Shown one piece after another: positions 35,051 to 50,409 of a DNA stretch of 64,000 nucleotides. Where the stretch lies: NCBI GenBank assembly GCA_963978895.1, contig OZ022238.1:2162917-2226916 (forward strand), written 5' to 3'. Source of the stretch: Erpobdella octoculata. Taxonomy: Eukaryota > Annelida > Clitellata > Hirudinida > Erpobdellidae. The notes beneath the pieces were generated by a model that made no database searches, was not told the DNA's origin, and worked only from the letters and a program-made list of their open reading frames with translations. A program made the translations under genes and the position numbers. Numbering within the stretch: position 1 is the stretch's first letter; every line of letters starts with the position of its first letter.

Positions 35051-37420
35051 AGAATCAAAATCAGCGTAAATAAGCGTAGGTGAAGTATATGAGGTGGAAT
35101 ACATGGGGGGGGGGGGTAAAAATGACTTCTGCACACAAAAGTTGGGATAAAAAATTGAAGACGACCCATTCATATTTACGTGACAAGTGACAAGCAACTA
35201 TACGATATTTGTAGCCTTGGCTAGACCTTCTGACGAAATTTCTGCTACTATTGTATGCCATATCGTGCCACTTTGCCCACTTTATCTGGTATGGTTAGCG
35301 ATCGAACCCACCAACTATGGGTTGATTGTATTTAAATATACAGGAGAAAGAGTAAGCTCACACCTTACCGCCAGCTACTAAATTCACGAGAATAACAAAA
35401 ATATTTATGTCTTTGTATTTTAAGACTGGGAGGTGTTTGTTTCGATTTCATGTTTTTTATGTCAATTTGTTGTAGTTTTTACCACATTTCTATTAGCTTC
35501 AACTAATGTTTGCTTGTTTGTAAGAAAAACTTGTAATCGATTTTTCAATTATTTCCAAATGATTTTTTGACTTCACGTTTTGTACATAAAGTATTTTTAG
35601 GACATTATGCAAATCCATGGTTTCTAATTAGCTGAGAGTGGAAAAATAACTATATTTAGTTTTCCACTAAAAGGAGGAGGAAGTTTTTAAAAAAATGTGC
35701 AAGAGTAGTGTTTCAAAACACATTTTTAAGAAAAATAATTTTTGAGGAAGATTGAGAAACGAAATACTTGAGGTGGAACAGGCGTGGCCGTTGGCTTTTC
35801 TTACGAATAAAAAAAACAATTTGTTTAAAAAATTAACATGGAAAAAGTTTGGTCCTCCTAAGGGTTTTCTGAAAAACCTTTTTTTACTTTCTTTTCTGAA
35901 TTGTCTTTGTAAAAAGTACGTACGACGTACGACTACCCCCCCCCCTCCGTTAATTTTAAGAGGATGATTTAAAACCATTTTTTTAAATTTCACTTGTTAT
36001 ATAATTGATTTTATTGTGTAGTTGTAATAATCAATATGCATAATTTATAAAAACTGTTTTTCAAATTTTCACTTGTTATATAATTAATTATATTGCGTTG
36101 TTGTAATAATCAATATTAATTTACTACGTCTGCCTGTATGTATGTTATAACTTTGCTTGACGCTGTTAGATGGCGCTACAATCGCAAAACGACATATGGT
36201 TATATTTAAAAAATTCGTCATTTTTGACGGCTATCTCTTATAATTAATAATTAATAACTAAACTCAACGACGTTTTTAAATGCTTTCATTGTTTTAGAAT
36301 ATTGTTTTACATTGTTTTAGAACGCTTTTATTAACTCGTCGTCTCTGTTTCTCTGTCTGTCTGTTTCTCTGTCTGTTTCAAATCTTGCAATCAATTTTTG
36401 AGTCACTTCCTGATGATAGATTTTTTTCAAATTTTGCATACATGCTCAAAATAGAAGACAATGCAATATTCAATTATTAGTTTTACAATAAGTCAATTAA
36501 TTTAGTTAATTTTAATTAATTTTATATTTCGATATAATTAAGATATTTCGACTTTAATATAAAATAAAAGAGTAATATAAGAAAAAATTGATTGCAAAAT
36601 TTGTGTTTTAATTACATATAAGAGCATTGGTTTTAAAAATTCGTTTTTAATTTACTTGTTAAATGCTTGCACTGCTTTAGAATATTGTTATAATTGTTTT
36701 AGAACGAGAAAAATCCAAAAAAGCACCAATAATTTAAAAGTTGTCATAATCATTATCGGTAGAAGAAAAACTTAAAAAAATTGAAAAAGATGGAAAGAGA
36801 TGAAAAACAAAAAAAATAAAAGTAAGAGAAGAAATATAAAAAAATTAGAGAAAAACAAAGAATAGAAAAAAATGAGAAAAAAAAGTAAAAAAAACAAGAG
36901 ATAGAATAAAAAAATGAAAAAAAATGAGAAAAAGAGAGGGAGACAGAGAGAGAAAGAGAGAAAAAGAGAGAGAAAGAGAAAAGTATAGAAAATGATAGAT
37001 TGCACTACTAACTGAGGTTTAAATTGTTGATGCAAGTATACAAAATTTAGTCAATCTAAAAAGAGAGAAAGAAAAAAAACAGAAACAGAGTTAAAAAAAG
37101 GAGTAAAAAAAAGTCATTAAAAACAAAAAAAGAGAGAGAGAAAAAAAGAAAAAGAAAAGAAAACCGTGAAAAAATATGGAAAAGATAAACATCTCTGATA
37201 AAACTTTGTACTTAACTGGTTTTTTATTTCAGTCCCATCAATAAGTCAACTGGGCAAAAATATTTTATTGAATTTTTTCTTTTTCGCAAAACCATAGACT
37301 GTTTGTATTGCATAGGTAAAACGTTTTAACTCATCAAAAACCTGGCACAGTTGATTTCTATTCAATGGTTATTGCCTTCTTTTGAGCCATAAATAGGCAT
37401 CCTGCAGCGGTGGAAGAAAT

Positions 37421-37422
<2 letters not shown>

Positions 37423-37460
<38 letters not shown>

Positions 37461-38632
37461 TTCATTCATTCATTCATTCATTCATTCATTCATTCATTCA
37501 TTCATTCATTCATTCATTCATTCATTCATTCATTCATTCATTCATTCATTCATTCATTCATTCATTCATTCATTCATTCATTCATTCATTCATTCATTCA
37601 TTCATTCATTCATTCATTCATTCATTCATTCATTCATTCATTCATTCATTCATTCATTCATTCATTCATTCATTCATTCATTCATTCATTCATTCATTCA
37701 TTCATTCATTCATTCATTCATTCATTCATTCATTCATTCATTCATTCATTCATTCATTCATTCATTCATTCATTCATTCATTCATTCATTCATTCATTCA
37801 TTCATTCATTCATTCATTCATTCATTCATTCATTCATTCATTCATTCATTCATTCATTCATTCATTCATTCATTCATTCATTCATTCATTCATTCATTCA
37901 TTCATTCATTCATTCATTCATTCATTCATTCATTCATTCATTCATTCATTCATTCATTCATTCATTCATTCATTCATTCATTCATTCATTCATTCATTCA
38001 TTCATTCATTCATTCATTCATTCATTCATTCATTCATTCATTCATTCATTCATTCATTCATTCATTCATTCATTCATTCATTCATTCATTCATTCATTCA
38101 TTCATTCATTCATTCATTCATTCATTCATTCATTCATTCATTCATTCATTCATTCATTCATTCATTCATTCATTCATTCATTCATTCATTCATTCATTCA
38201 TTCATTCATTCATTCATTCATTCATTCATTCATTCATTCATTCATTCATTCATTCATTCATTCATTCATTCATTCATTCATTCATTCATTCATTCATTCA
38301 TTCATTCATTCATTCATTCATTCATTCATTCATTCATTCATTCATTCATTCATTCATTCATTCATTCATTCATTCATTCATTCATTCATTCATTCATTCA
38401 TTCATTCATTCATTCATTCATTCATTCATTCATTCATTCATTCATTCATTCATTCATTCATTCATTCATTCATTCATTCATTCATTCATTCATTCATTCA
38501 TTCATTCATTCATTCATTCATTCATTCATTCATTCATTCATTCATTCATTCATTCATTCATTCATTCATTCATTCATTCATTTATTAATTTATTTATTTA
38601 TTTATTTACTTATTTATTTATTTTTTTATTTA
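37423..38632. repeat. (ATTC)n tract flanked by (ATTT)n
   Basis: ATTT repeats to 37460, then a perfect ATTC repeat to about 38581 (roughly 280 copies), then ATTT again. The 392-codon open frame is a translation of the repeat. Confidence 0.98.
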
Positions 38633-39989
38633 TGATAAATATTATTTAGTTATTTATTATAAATATTTTTTATGTATATAGCGCTATACGAAATCAGAGG
38701 TGCTTACAAAGATTCTTTTTTTTAAAATAAACAATTTCGATGAACACGCTATTTACATAGAAATGAAAAACTAACTCTAAAGAAGCTATTATTTTATGCT
38801 AACTTTTACAAACTTGGTTATAATAACTAACCACTATTTAGCTACCCAAAGAAGCCAGCGTTTCATCCAACTATTTGTTCAGAGGTATATATGTCAAACC
38901 AGGCTGGAGATAAAAAAGGCTATTCATCAAAACAGTTTGCCTGAAAACGATTTTTAGTACTAGATTTAATCAATCTAGAAAAATATGAAAGAAAAACTCA
39001 AGATGTTTCAATAATTTTTCAGAGCTCAGGGTCGGGTTTCAATTTTTTTTAAACTGTTTGTTTAGATTTTTCCGCGTTCTAAAACAATGTTATAAAGCAA
39101 TGCAAGAATTTCCAATCGATGTTGAGTTTAGTTATTAATTATTATTCACTAAATCGTTGAAATTAAATTTTTTTTTTGAAATATAATTGTGTATCATTTA
39201 GCAATTGCAGTGCCATCTAACAGAGTTACGCAAAACATAACATACATACATACAGATAGACATTGGAAATTATCCTTACTGATTGTTATAACTACACATT
39301 GAGGCAAATTATAAATCAATTTACTAAGCGCAAGCGATGCAGCATGCTCTAGCTTGCACATTAAAGATAACTATGAATCAAATTTACTAAAACTCCGCCT
39401 TGCTTTTGCAAGCCAGTCCCAAGCCTGGAAAAAGGAGGAGGGGAAAGTTAAAAAAAATCAAATTATCATCCACGACAGAAAGAACTTAGGTGTTTCCAGC
39501 ATGCAGCCATTTTAGTCTTAAAACACCTGGTGTAAAGGACTATAAACTATTAAATATAAACATAAAAGAAATGATACAATAGAATACAATACAAAAAACA
39601 AGTTTACTTAGTGCAAGCGATGCAGCCTGCTCTAGCTTGCTCTTAATCTTTTTGCCCTTCGCTAGTCGGAGGTGTTTCTTGAATTAGCTGAAATCGGAAA
39701 TTTAGTGCTGTATTTTAACATAATAACGATCGTTATCTTTGTTATTATCAATATCAAATATTAATCATGGCCATTATTACTGTCATTAGCATTATCTGCA
39801 TTATAATCGTTTTTAATTGCAAACCAATCTATCTTGATCAAATAATAACAATAATAATAATAATAATAGACTCATTTACATTGTTTGATAATCCCCACTA
39901 CCATCATCATCATCATCATCACCATCTTCATCGTCTAATTTCTTTTTTTTTCTTTCACTATCATCATCATCGCCGTCACCGTCATCGTA

Positions 39990-40045
<56 letters not shown>

Positions 40046-40317
40046 TATTACAATCATCATCGTCGTCATCATCATCATCATCACCACCACCATCGACATA
40101 ATGAGCTATGAAGATGTTCAATAAAAATTGCAATATTTTGTCAGGTATTAATTTCAATCAATCAACCGAAATGAACTTATATAGCTCCTTTTTGTGAATT
40201 AAAAAGCTTTCATTACTAATTATAACTTGTCAAAATTACAGCTGTTAAATATCTACTTATCAGCCTCTGTTCGGAATTCCCCAGAAAAAGCAAACTTCAC
40301 TGTTCATTTCGTCGGGG

Positions 40318-41129
<812 letters not shown>

Positions 41130-41435
41130 CACTGTCACGACTATCGCCTTTGCAATAGCCGAAGCTGGTGGAGAACTTTCGAACAAAACAACTTCAAAAA
41201 CTTTCCAGCTAACATTTAATTAATTAATTTAATTATCAGAAATGTCCAAAACACGAGAGAATGTCAATTTCAACACGACAGAGTTTAACAGGTTCAAGTT
41301 CTAACCAAATCAAGAGCAATTTTCCAATTCAAGTTTCAAAGCCTCCTTTATGTATGCAACTTGCAGGCTAGCGGGCAAACATTCAAATCTGATTGGCTGC
41401 AGCAATCGAAAGATGTGATTGATACTTGTCCAAAT

Positions 41436-41525
41436 GAAACGAAACGAAACGGAAGGGAAACGGAAAGGAAATGAAATAAAATGAAACGAAACGAAACGAA
41501 ACGAAATAAAATGAAATGAAATAAA
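41436..41525. repeat. (CGAAA)n pentanucleotide tract in U2
   Basis: Interrupted by GGAAGGGAAACGGAAAGG. Otherwise as at 12445. Confidence 0.9.
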
Positions 41526-43118
41526 AATCTTGTCTCAAGAAAAACCACGAATCTTGAAACATCAGTTAATTGTCAAAAAAACCTCTTTTTTTAGGGTTTG
41601 CTTGTTACGATTTTGTCTTCTAATCCATTTACTTGTAGGTGACAAAACAACCGCGGACGAACACAACTTCATGAAACAACGCTGAATAATGTCTAAGATC
41701 ACAAACAAACACAACAGTTGAGCTAAGCCCTCCACCGTGTGCCGAAATCAAGGAAAGGACCTTTACGCTAAGCGCAGCCCGCCACCGACTGTTTCAGCTT
41801 GGCTATAAGCTTTTGCACTGCGCTAGGCGGAGGTGTTTTCACGAAGTAGATGAAATAACAAGTTAGTGATCTTTTCATTATCACTAGCACTAATAAATGA
41901 AATGAAATTACAGAAAAAAAATTATTTTTTCGAAAAACTTTCAAATTTTCAATAAAATGCATTGTCATAAGAAACAAGCCTATATTTCAAATTTCAGCTC
42001 AACTTAATTACAAGAAGATAATTAACTTTCATTATCAAGGTTTGCAGACATTTAAGCAAGCAAGTAAAATTCAATTCGATTGGATGACGGGAAGTTTGTT
42101 TGTTTGTTTTTTTTTGTTTTTTTTAAGCGTCAAAGGTTCCTAACTCATGGCTCAAGCAAATAAAATGACAACAAATTGATGGGAACGCCAATGATGATAA
42201 TGATGGTAGTGGCAACGACGACGATGTTGATTATAATACTAGACAAGATAAAAAGGAATTAATAGAAAATGATAACGATGAAGAGGATGGTGATGAAAAC
42301 AATAATAATTAGAATCCTTATAATGATTGATTATTATAATGATAGTGGTAATCAAAACAATATTAATAGTTCTATTGATTTAGTTATAAATAATATTGAT
42401 TTAGTTATAAATAATAAATTTTATTGAACACTATATTCTTGCTCTCATTTGTAATTTATCTGTTGTTTTCTTCTGGTCACGATGAAATTGACAAAAAATA
42501 GTTTTGAATTGAAAAAATTGCATTCGACTATGCTGATGCTAGTAATAATGAAAACAGCACTTACTTTTTATTTCAGCTCTTTTGTATAAACACCTCCGAC
42601 TAGCGCAGTGCAAATGCTTATAGGCAAGCTGAAACGGTCGGTACCGTGTGCTGCGCTTATTCACTTATGAATTTCAAAAATCGTGACAAACACTCTTTGT
42701 CCAATTTCAATGCAAAGATTAGAAAATATGTGAACTTTGATGACGCTGTTTTAGGTGGGCCTGGGGAAGACTTATCGTCATCATCATCGCGATATATTCC
42801 CGCAAGTATAATCCCCATTTTTATTAATCTCATCTCCAACCATCCCCGCAGTATTTCATATTCATCCCCAACCACCCCCATAGTCTTTCATTCCCATCCC
42901 CATCTATCCCCGCACTGGTTCTCCCCATTTTCAATCGATACTATAGTAGTCATTATTTTTTCATTGTGTCATTTTATCCAAATTACATATAAGTATTGAT
43001 ATGAAAATTTAAATAGTATTTTAATATGACAAAACATAAATATTTTATTTATTGAAGTCCATGAGTGAATAATAGTCCAGCAAGTACTGTTTCCACTAGC
43101 TGCATTCTACAAACTTTA

Positions 43119-43321
43119 TCACATAATTAATCTACAGGTAAAGAATGTTCTCTCTAAATATGTGCTTGCCGAAGGCACATTCAAAACATTTCTTGCTACT
43201 TCGGACAATTTATGACCATTTTTTAGTGTTATTCTCCAAAAAATGCAACAAACTGTCTTGCGCATCTTCATAATCTTCATAGAAGGCATGCCCGTGATCA
43301 TGACCTTGGCTTTTTAAAGGT
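43119..43321 (-). pseudogene. hATC relic, copy 3 (diverged)
   Basis: Retains LSEVARNVLNVPSASTYLE-R-TFF with Ser-to-Leu in the SER triplet and a few other changes. It is more diverged than the copies at 14034, 32339 and 50207. Confidence 0.68.
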
Positions 43322-44152
43322 CAATTATATTCCTGGTCAGAAGATGTTTTTGATGTTCAAATACAAGATCGAAAGTTCAGCTCATTTTCTCATCCTAAAC
43401 CAGCTTCATATCTGCTCCAGAATTGATGAATTGACTTTTTTCTTTAATTCATACGACCCTCACTGCCTGCACGTGATTAGAATACAAATAAAGGTTTTTG
43501 TTGCCGATGTAGCGTCCCGAGAGTTTATTAAAATAGATTAATTATTATTGATGTAGGTTTTTTGAGTCGAGTCATCCACGCCACGTATTTAAAGCGGATG
43601 ATGAAACGGCATGGGGATGTTGCAATAATCAGATCAATCAACAACCTTCAACCGTCGGTTGCCTCGCTGAATCTGTTCATTTCAATACCTTTCTTTATTT
43701 GTCGGTGTGTGTAAATATGGGTCACCCGAGGTCGCCCGGGTTTTTTGTCGTGTTGTTTCTCTTTTTCTCTATTTTTCTTTGCTCATTTTTGTCCTTCTTC
43801 ATCTTTTTTTTTCTTCGATATTTTAGGCACTCCTATTAAAAGTAAGTTAAAGAGAAACTTAAAATATTGGCAATTGAGAAAATTATTTAAAAATTATAAG
43901 ACAAAACTGTTAAAACGTGAAATATTAAAATTTTTTATGATCTTTTAATAAATATAAAAGTCCTAATTTTTTTTATCTCTCTTCGCCTCCATCTTTTTCG
44001 TGCTCTCTTTCTTTTTTTTCGTTTTCTTTTTCCAAAACGACTAAGAAAATTAAAAAAATCGGAAGGAAAATGCAAGTCGTCAAAATATATTACGAATGTG
44101 ATGATGTATAATAATGCGCAAAAGGGTGAAATTAGGAAATTAGACACACACA

Positions 44153-44191
<39 letters not shown>

Positions 44192-45177
44192 CAATAACAT
44201 TTCTTTATCTTTTTATATCTTTAAAAAACGTTATTATCGAAGACAGACTGCTGCTTCTACATTTATCTTTGCTTGTTGGCTTATAAATATAAAAAACTGA
44301 TTTTTGATAAAAAAAAAGTTCATTGCCATAGTAACCATAAAAATCTTTGGTTTGCTATTTACCGGGGTAATATTTTTACAATTCGATGACACTATTAAAT
44401 TGTATAACTATCTAAATAAAAATTTTTTTAATTTTTTCAAATTAACTTTTATTTTTTCACCTGAAGCCACGAGTATTTTATTCGTCAAAATCGATGTCAC
44501 TATTAAATTGTGTAACTATCTCAAAAGCCAGGAATATTTGATTCATCAAAACCGCTTTACTTGTTCACTGTAAAAACCCATTTTTTAAATACGCACAAAT
44601 TTGAGTTAGCCATAAACATTTTAATTCAATGTATTTCAACATTTTACAAGCGTTGGAGTAAAATCTAATTTTCATTGGCTGTTAAATCTTGGTCTACAAA
44701 AATTTGTCCCTACGTTCTGATCATTGCTATATTTTACCGACACCAGCAAACATAGTATCAAAAATAAGCAATATAATAATTTTACTCATAATTTTGTAAA
44801 AGTAAGTATATAATGATTTTATAAATGATATAAAATATTACAACAACAACATAAAAATGAGGATCAACAACTAAAAAAACTAGAAACTAGAAACAACAAT
44901 CACAGATGAAAGCAACACATTCCAATGCAAACAAAGCTAATTTGATGGTTCGAGCACGTTTCAGATCGGGGAATTGTAATATTATTAGCCGAATAAGTGC
45001 GTATTTTATTAGATTTTTGTTTCAATTCTATTTTTAAATAAATTATAAAAAAAAACTGAGATCAAAAATAAAGTTATTCATAAGAAATTGTAGCTGTCAT
45101 TTAGACATTAATTTGAAAACATATCTGATAGTAATTGGAATTAAGATCAGTTTTTTCGACAAAATGTTTGTTTGTTT

Positions 45178-45306
45178 TATATCACATGTGTTTCATACGC
45201 CATTTTGTTTTTTTTTCATATCACACATGTTTCAGACGCCATTTTTTTATCTATCACATGTGTCTCAGATGACGTCATGTACTTTTCACATTACACGTGT
45301 TTCAGA
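45178..45306. repeat. 37-bp satellite, contracted (array 3)
   Basis: Only about four units remain, mostly the CGCCATT variant, with a single intact TGACGTCA. Confidence 0.8.
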
Positions 45307-46028
45307 CGTAATCTCGCGATCTGAAAAGAGGTCGTTTTTTCAATCTTATTTTATCTAATAATTAATAAATAATTTCGTTATGGCAAAAACATTGCAACGA
45401 TACAATCATTTTCATGGTTACACTGATGATGGTGGTGGTGGTGGTGGTGGTGGTGATGATGATGACCATGATGATGATTTTGGTGGTGGTGGTGGTAATC
45501 AAACTGTGTAAATGAATCTATTAACTTGGTGATATCATCATTTATTATTATTATTATTATTCAATCATGATAACAATGATAATTTTGGTTTGCAATTACA
45601 AAATATTATTATGCAGGTCATGGTTTGATTATGCTAATGACAGTGATAAAGGCGAAGGTTATTATTATTTGATATTGATAAAGACGAAGAAAACGATTGC
45701 AATTATATTTGAAATAGAGCACTATCTTTCCAATTTCAGCTAATTCAAGAAACACCTCCGACTAGCAGTGTGGAAAAGATTAAGTGCAGGCTAAAGTATG
45801 CTGCGTTGCTCGCGCTTTTAGTTCCTTTTTATTATTATTATTAAATGTAAATTTATAATGCGCTTTTTTAAAAAGTCACAAAAGCGCAACATTTTATTTT
45901 TACTTTTCCTTTATTATTACTTTGTTAATTATGTTATAACTAGAGATAGCCCGTCAAAAATGACGGAAGTTTTAAAATACGGCGCCCGTTATCATAAAAA
46001 TAGTTGCTCGTGCTTGAAAATTTAATTA

Positions 46029-46430
46029 CATGAATGTAAATTTTGTAACTTATATTATGGCCCGCTAAGAAAGAGTTTATAACAATTTTGCAATTTGCAG
46101 GAAAATGCAATTTTTGTTTTCAAAAAACGCATATCTTAAGAGCCAAATTATAGAAGATTTTAAAATTTGGTATCTAAATTCTTCTCTGAGAAAAACAAGA
46201 AAATATGTGTTTTACCATATTCAGGAAATGTAGTTTCCGAGATCCCAAATGTTATGTACAAATTAAGGATTCACATTTTTTTTTTGGATTAGTTTCCTCT
46301 CAGAAACTGAAAATACTACAGATATAAAAATTAGTATTTAGATAAACCCACAAAATTTCAACTCGATGGGATAGCGGGAACATATGTTTCAAGCAAGCGA
46401 GCAGGCAAGCAAACAATGTAGTATTATAAA
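46029..46430. repeat. Pearl/Helentron-like core relic in U2
   Basis: The counterpart of 17095-17500, with small indels. Confidence 0.55.
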
Positions 46431-46908
46431 AAAGTTAAAAATATTAACTACAGTTTTTTGAATACTTAATATGTAAAATATGTGAGGATTGAATCAGATA
46501 TGGAAAAAAACAAAATGTGTATTATAAATTTTCAAATATGAAAATAAAATATTGCTTTATTTAAATAAACTAAAAATTAATTTTCTAAGTGCTACATTCT
46601 ACTTGCCAGAAAATTCTAAGCGCTCAAAATTTTGGAGAGAGGGGCGATATTGCCCACGCAGCCCCACCTCCTACGCCTATAATAACTTACAATTTTGTTC
46701 CATTGTTTCACTAGAAAAAATGTAAACTTGTTTGGAGTCGTAAATAAGTTTTTAATTGTTTCTCTTCCAGTTTGTCATGCTTCTGCTCCTTGTTTTCTCG
46801 TAATTGCAAATTTGCTTTTTTTTTTATAAATCGCTGTCGCTTCAAGCCATTGTTCGTTTGCAAATTCAAAATGAACCTTCTCTAAATATATGTAACATCT
46901 GCTAATAT

Positions 46909-47344
46909 AAGATACAACATAGCAGGTTGTGTTGTGTGTTTTCAGGGTGACTCAAAAAAAAAGATATTGAAATGACAAGTTATTTTACTTTTCATAAGCA
47001 ACAATTTTTCGAACTACGGTACATAAACTTCAAATTGCAAAAACGTCATAACCCTAATCCACACAGCTAGACAATTTAGGCTAATCATAATCACTAGCTA
47101 TTGTAGTTGTAGACCCATTATCAAATAGTTTAATTTACAATTTACAGTTTCTGCTTTTATTAAAATTGCTGCCAAAAAAAACTTTAGGATTTGTCTTAAT
47201 TTGTTCGACCAGTTTCAGTGTATCAGCTTTATTTGTAGTTCTATCATTATCAATCACAGGAATAACTTTTCATAGAGTAATATTTAATGATGATTGGTTG
47301 ATTGTATGAAAAATTTAACTTTTTTATAATTATCTATATTGTGT
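46909..47344. other. AT-rich stretch, nothing firmly recognised
   Basis: No repeat family is recognised. On the minus strand, about 47132-47263 reads as a 43-codon open stretch with mixed, non-repetitive residues (for example VIDNDRTTNKADTLKLVEQI). It has no start, family match or clear splice sites. Confidence 0.35.
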
Positions 47345-47900
47345 AGACGATGAAACAACGACGATGATGACGATGATGATGATGACGACGACGGCGACGA
47401 CGATGACGACGACAATAACGATGACGATGATGATGACGATGATGTTGACGATGATTATGATGATGACTCCCATGTAGACGACAACTGTAATCATAAAAAA
47501 ATACAGCACAGACGTTTCAATTTCAACTACTTTGTAGAAACACCACTGACTAGTGCGGCGCAAAAAGATTAAGACAAAGCTGAAAGTCGCAACTCTTGGC
47601 AGCGGTGAATAGGTCGCAACATTTTCATCAGCATTTCAAGCCGTGAATTATAATTAATGGTTTATAATGGGTCGTTTAACATGTTGATAATATTATAGTT
47701 TCAAAAAAAATAATTATTACTAAAAATTATTGCTTGGAATAAAAGAAAATCCGTTCGAACATCATCCGTCCTGTTAGAAATCATTAATAGACCGACGACG
47801 TGGCGGACAAGGATTCTGTCTCTGACGTCACAACTGTCATCTAGAAATCTTTGAAATGTCAATGATGTTCTGATTTTGGCTTATTTAGTTGAATCTCAGA
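47345..47900 (-). repeat. Dispersed non-coding element (copy 4) with (GAC/GAT)n tract
   Basis: A reverse-oriented copy. The trinucleotide tract (47349-47465) is followed by 'gactcccatg', 'aaacaccactgactagtgcg' and, after ~240 bases, TGACGTCA at 47823-47830. Confidence 0.6.
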
Positions 47901-48189
47901 AACTCTGAGCCAGTGATGGGAACTGGTCAAACGTTTGGTAACAGAGAGGTGTATCATGCACCATGCATGACAGTTTCATAATTTTTTGGAGGCATCAACT
48001 TATTCTCTAAATAAATAGTTGACATATGTATTTTATAACTTCAAATAACATGAGCTTAGACAAGAGCCTTTAATTTTAGAAATGCATATCATACAAAATC
48101 AAAACACAAATACATCACTGCTTAGTCGATTTTTAATTAACAGTTTCAGAGAAACGATCAAGCTCCGACGAAATGAACAGTGATGGCGA

Positions 48190-48303
48190 CTCCCACGTTG
48201 ACAAAAACTGTAATCTATATATATAAAAGAACATGTCCTGACTGACTGACTGACTGACTGACTGACTGACTGACTGACTGACTGACTGACTGACTGACTG
48301 ACT

Positions 48304-48342
<39 letters not shown>

Positions 48343-49303
48343 AGATGACTGACTGATAATCAACGCCGAGCTCAAACGCCTCATCCTAGGAACGTGAAAT
48401 TTGGAACTTATATTACTTTTATAGCGTAAACATCCGCTAAGAAAGGATTTTTGAAACTTTTGCTCCTGAGGGGAAAAAACTGGAAAACAAACTTTTTTCT
48501 AAAACATTGTATATCTCAAAAACCAAAAATGAGGAGATTTTGAAATTTGGTATATAGATTCTTTTTGAAAAATAAAAAGATACGTGTTTCACCATTTTTT
48601 GAAAATTCGGTTTCCCGGACCTCAAATGTGGGTTGGAAAATTGGGTTATTTGGTTTTTAAAGTAGCTTCTACTCAAAAACTGTTAATGCTACAGGAGTAA
48701 AAATTAGTATGTAGTTTCTACTCCAAAAATAATGAAATACGTGTTTTAGCATTTTTTGAAAATTTGATTTCCAGGACTTCAAATGTGGGGTGGAAAATAG
48801 GGTTATTTGTTTTTTAAGGTAACTGCTACTCAAAATCTGTAAATACCACAGATTTAAAAATTAGTATTTAGTTTCTATTCTAAAAATAAAGATATACGTG
48901 TTTCACCATTTTTTTATAAATTTGGTTTCCAGGACCTTAAATTTGGGCTGGACAATAGGATTACTTGGTTTTTAAAGTAACTGATACTCAAAAACTGTAA
49001 ATGCTACAAAAGTAAAAATTAGTATTTAGTTTCTACTCTAAAAATAATGTTATACGTGTTTCACTATTTTTTGAAAATTTGGTTTTCAGGACCTCAAATG
49101 TGGGGTAGCAAATTGGGTTACTTGGTGTTTAAAGTAACTGCTACTCAAAAACTGTAAATGCTACAAAAGTAAAAATTAGTATTTAGTTTCCACTCTAAAA
49201 AAAAGGATATATGAAATTTTGGTTTTCATGATGTCAAATGTGGGGTGGAAAAAGGTTTCTTTGGTTTTTAAAGTAACTGCTACTCAAAAACTGTAAATGC
49301 TAC
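48190..49303. mobile_element. Pearl-like (Helentron-related) element, truncated
   Basis: A 'ctatatatataaaagaacat' leader, a perfect (CTGA)n run (48236-48326, variants to 48356), a 'caacgccgagctcaaacgcc' block, then tandem core repeats of about 157 bp. The CAAATG landmark recurs at 48623, 48780, 48938 (as TAAATT), 49095 and 49235. Bivalve pearl elements have this arrangement of a tetranucleotide microsatellite plus ~160-bp cores and are thought to be Helentron-dependent. The array is cut at 49303 by the duplication junction. Confidence 0.6.
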
Positions 49304-50206
49304 AAAAAATTAACATGTAAAAAGTTTGGTCCTCCTAAGGGTTTTCTGAAAAACCTTTTTTTTATTTCTTTTCTGAATTGTTTTTGTAAAAAGTACGTAA
49401 GAAATTAATAGAAAATGATAACGATGAAGAGGATGGTGAGGAAAACCATAATAATGAAAATGCTTGTAATGATTAATTATTATAATGATAGTGGTAATCA
49501 AAACAATATTAATAGTTCTATTGATTTAGTTATGAATAATAAATTTTATTGAACACTATATCCTTGCTCTCATTTGTAATTTATCAGTTATTTTTTCTGG
49601 TCACGATGAAATTCACAAAAATTGTTTTGAATTGAATTGAAAAAATTGCATTCAACTATGCTGATGCTAGTAATAATGAAAACAGCATTTATTTTTATTT
49701 CAGCTATTTTGTATAAACACCTCCGACTAGCGCAGTGCAAATGCTTATAGGCAAGCTGAAACAGTCGGTACCATGTGCTGCGCTTAGAACTATCAAAGAA
49801 TTTGTCCAATTTCAATACAAAGATTATAATATTTGTGAACTTAGATGAAGCTGTGTTATACATGTCTGTTTTAGGTGGACCTGGGGAAGACTTATCGTCA
49901 TCATCAACCCTATATATTCCCGCAAGTATCGTCCCCATTTTCATTAATCTCATCTCCAACCATCCCCGCAGTATTTCATATTTATCCCCATCTATCCCCT
50001 CACTGGTTATCCCCATTTTCAATCGATACTATAGTAATCATTATTTTTTCATTGTGTTATTTTATCCAAATTACATGTAAGTATTGATATGAAAATTTAA
50101 ATAGTATTTTAATATGACAAAACATAAATATTTTATTTATTGAAGTCCATGAGTGAATAATAGTCCAGCAAGTACTGTTTCCATTAGCTGCATTCTACAA
50201 TCTTTA

Positions 50207-50409
50207 TCACATAATTAATCTACAGGTGAAGAATGTTCTTTCTGAATATGTACTTGCCGAAGGCACATTCAAAACATTTCTTGCTACTTCGGACAATTTT
50301 TGGCCATTTTTTAGTGTTATTCTCCAAAAAATGCAACAAACGGTTTTGCGCATCTTCATAATCTTCATAGAAGGCATGCCCGTGATCATGACCTTGGCTT
50401 TTTAACGGT
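50207..50409 (-). pseudogene. hATC relic, copy 4
   Basis: Encodes the same peptide as copy 2. It arose by the tandem duplication. Confidence 0.7.

Noticed and set aside
47132..47263. 43-codon open stretch with protein-like composition
   Set aside because: The length is within chance for an open frame and there is no domain, start or splice evidence.
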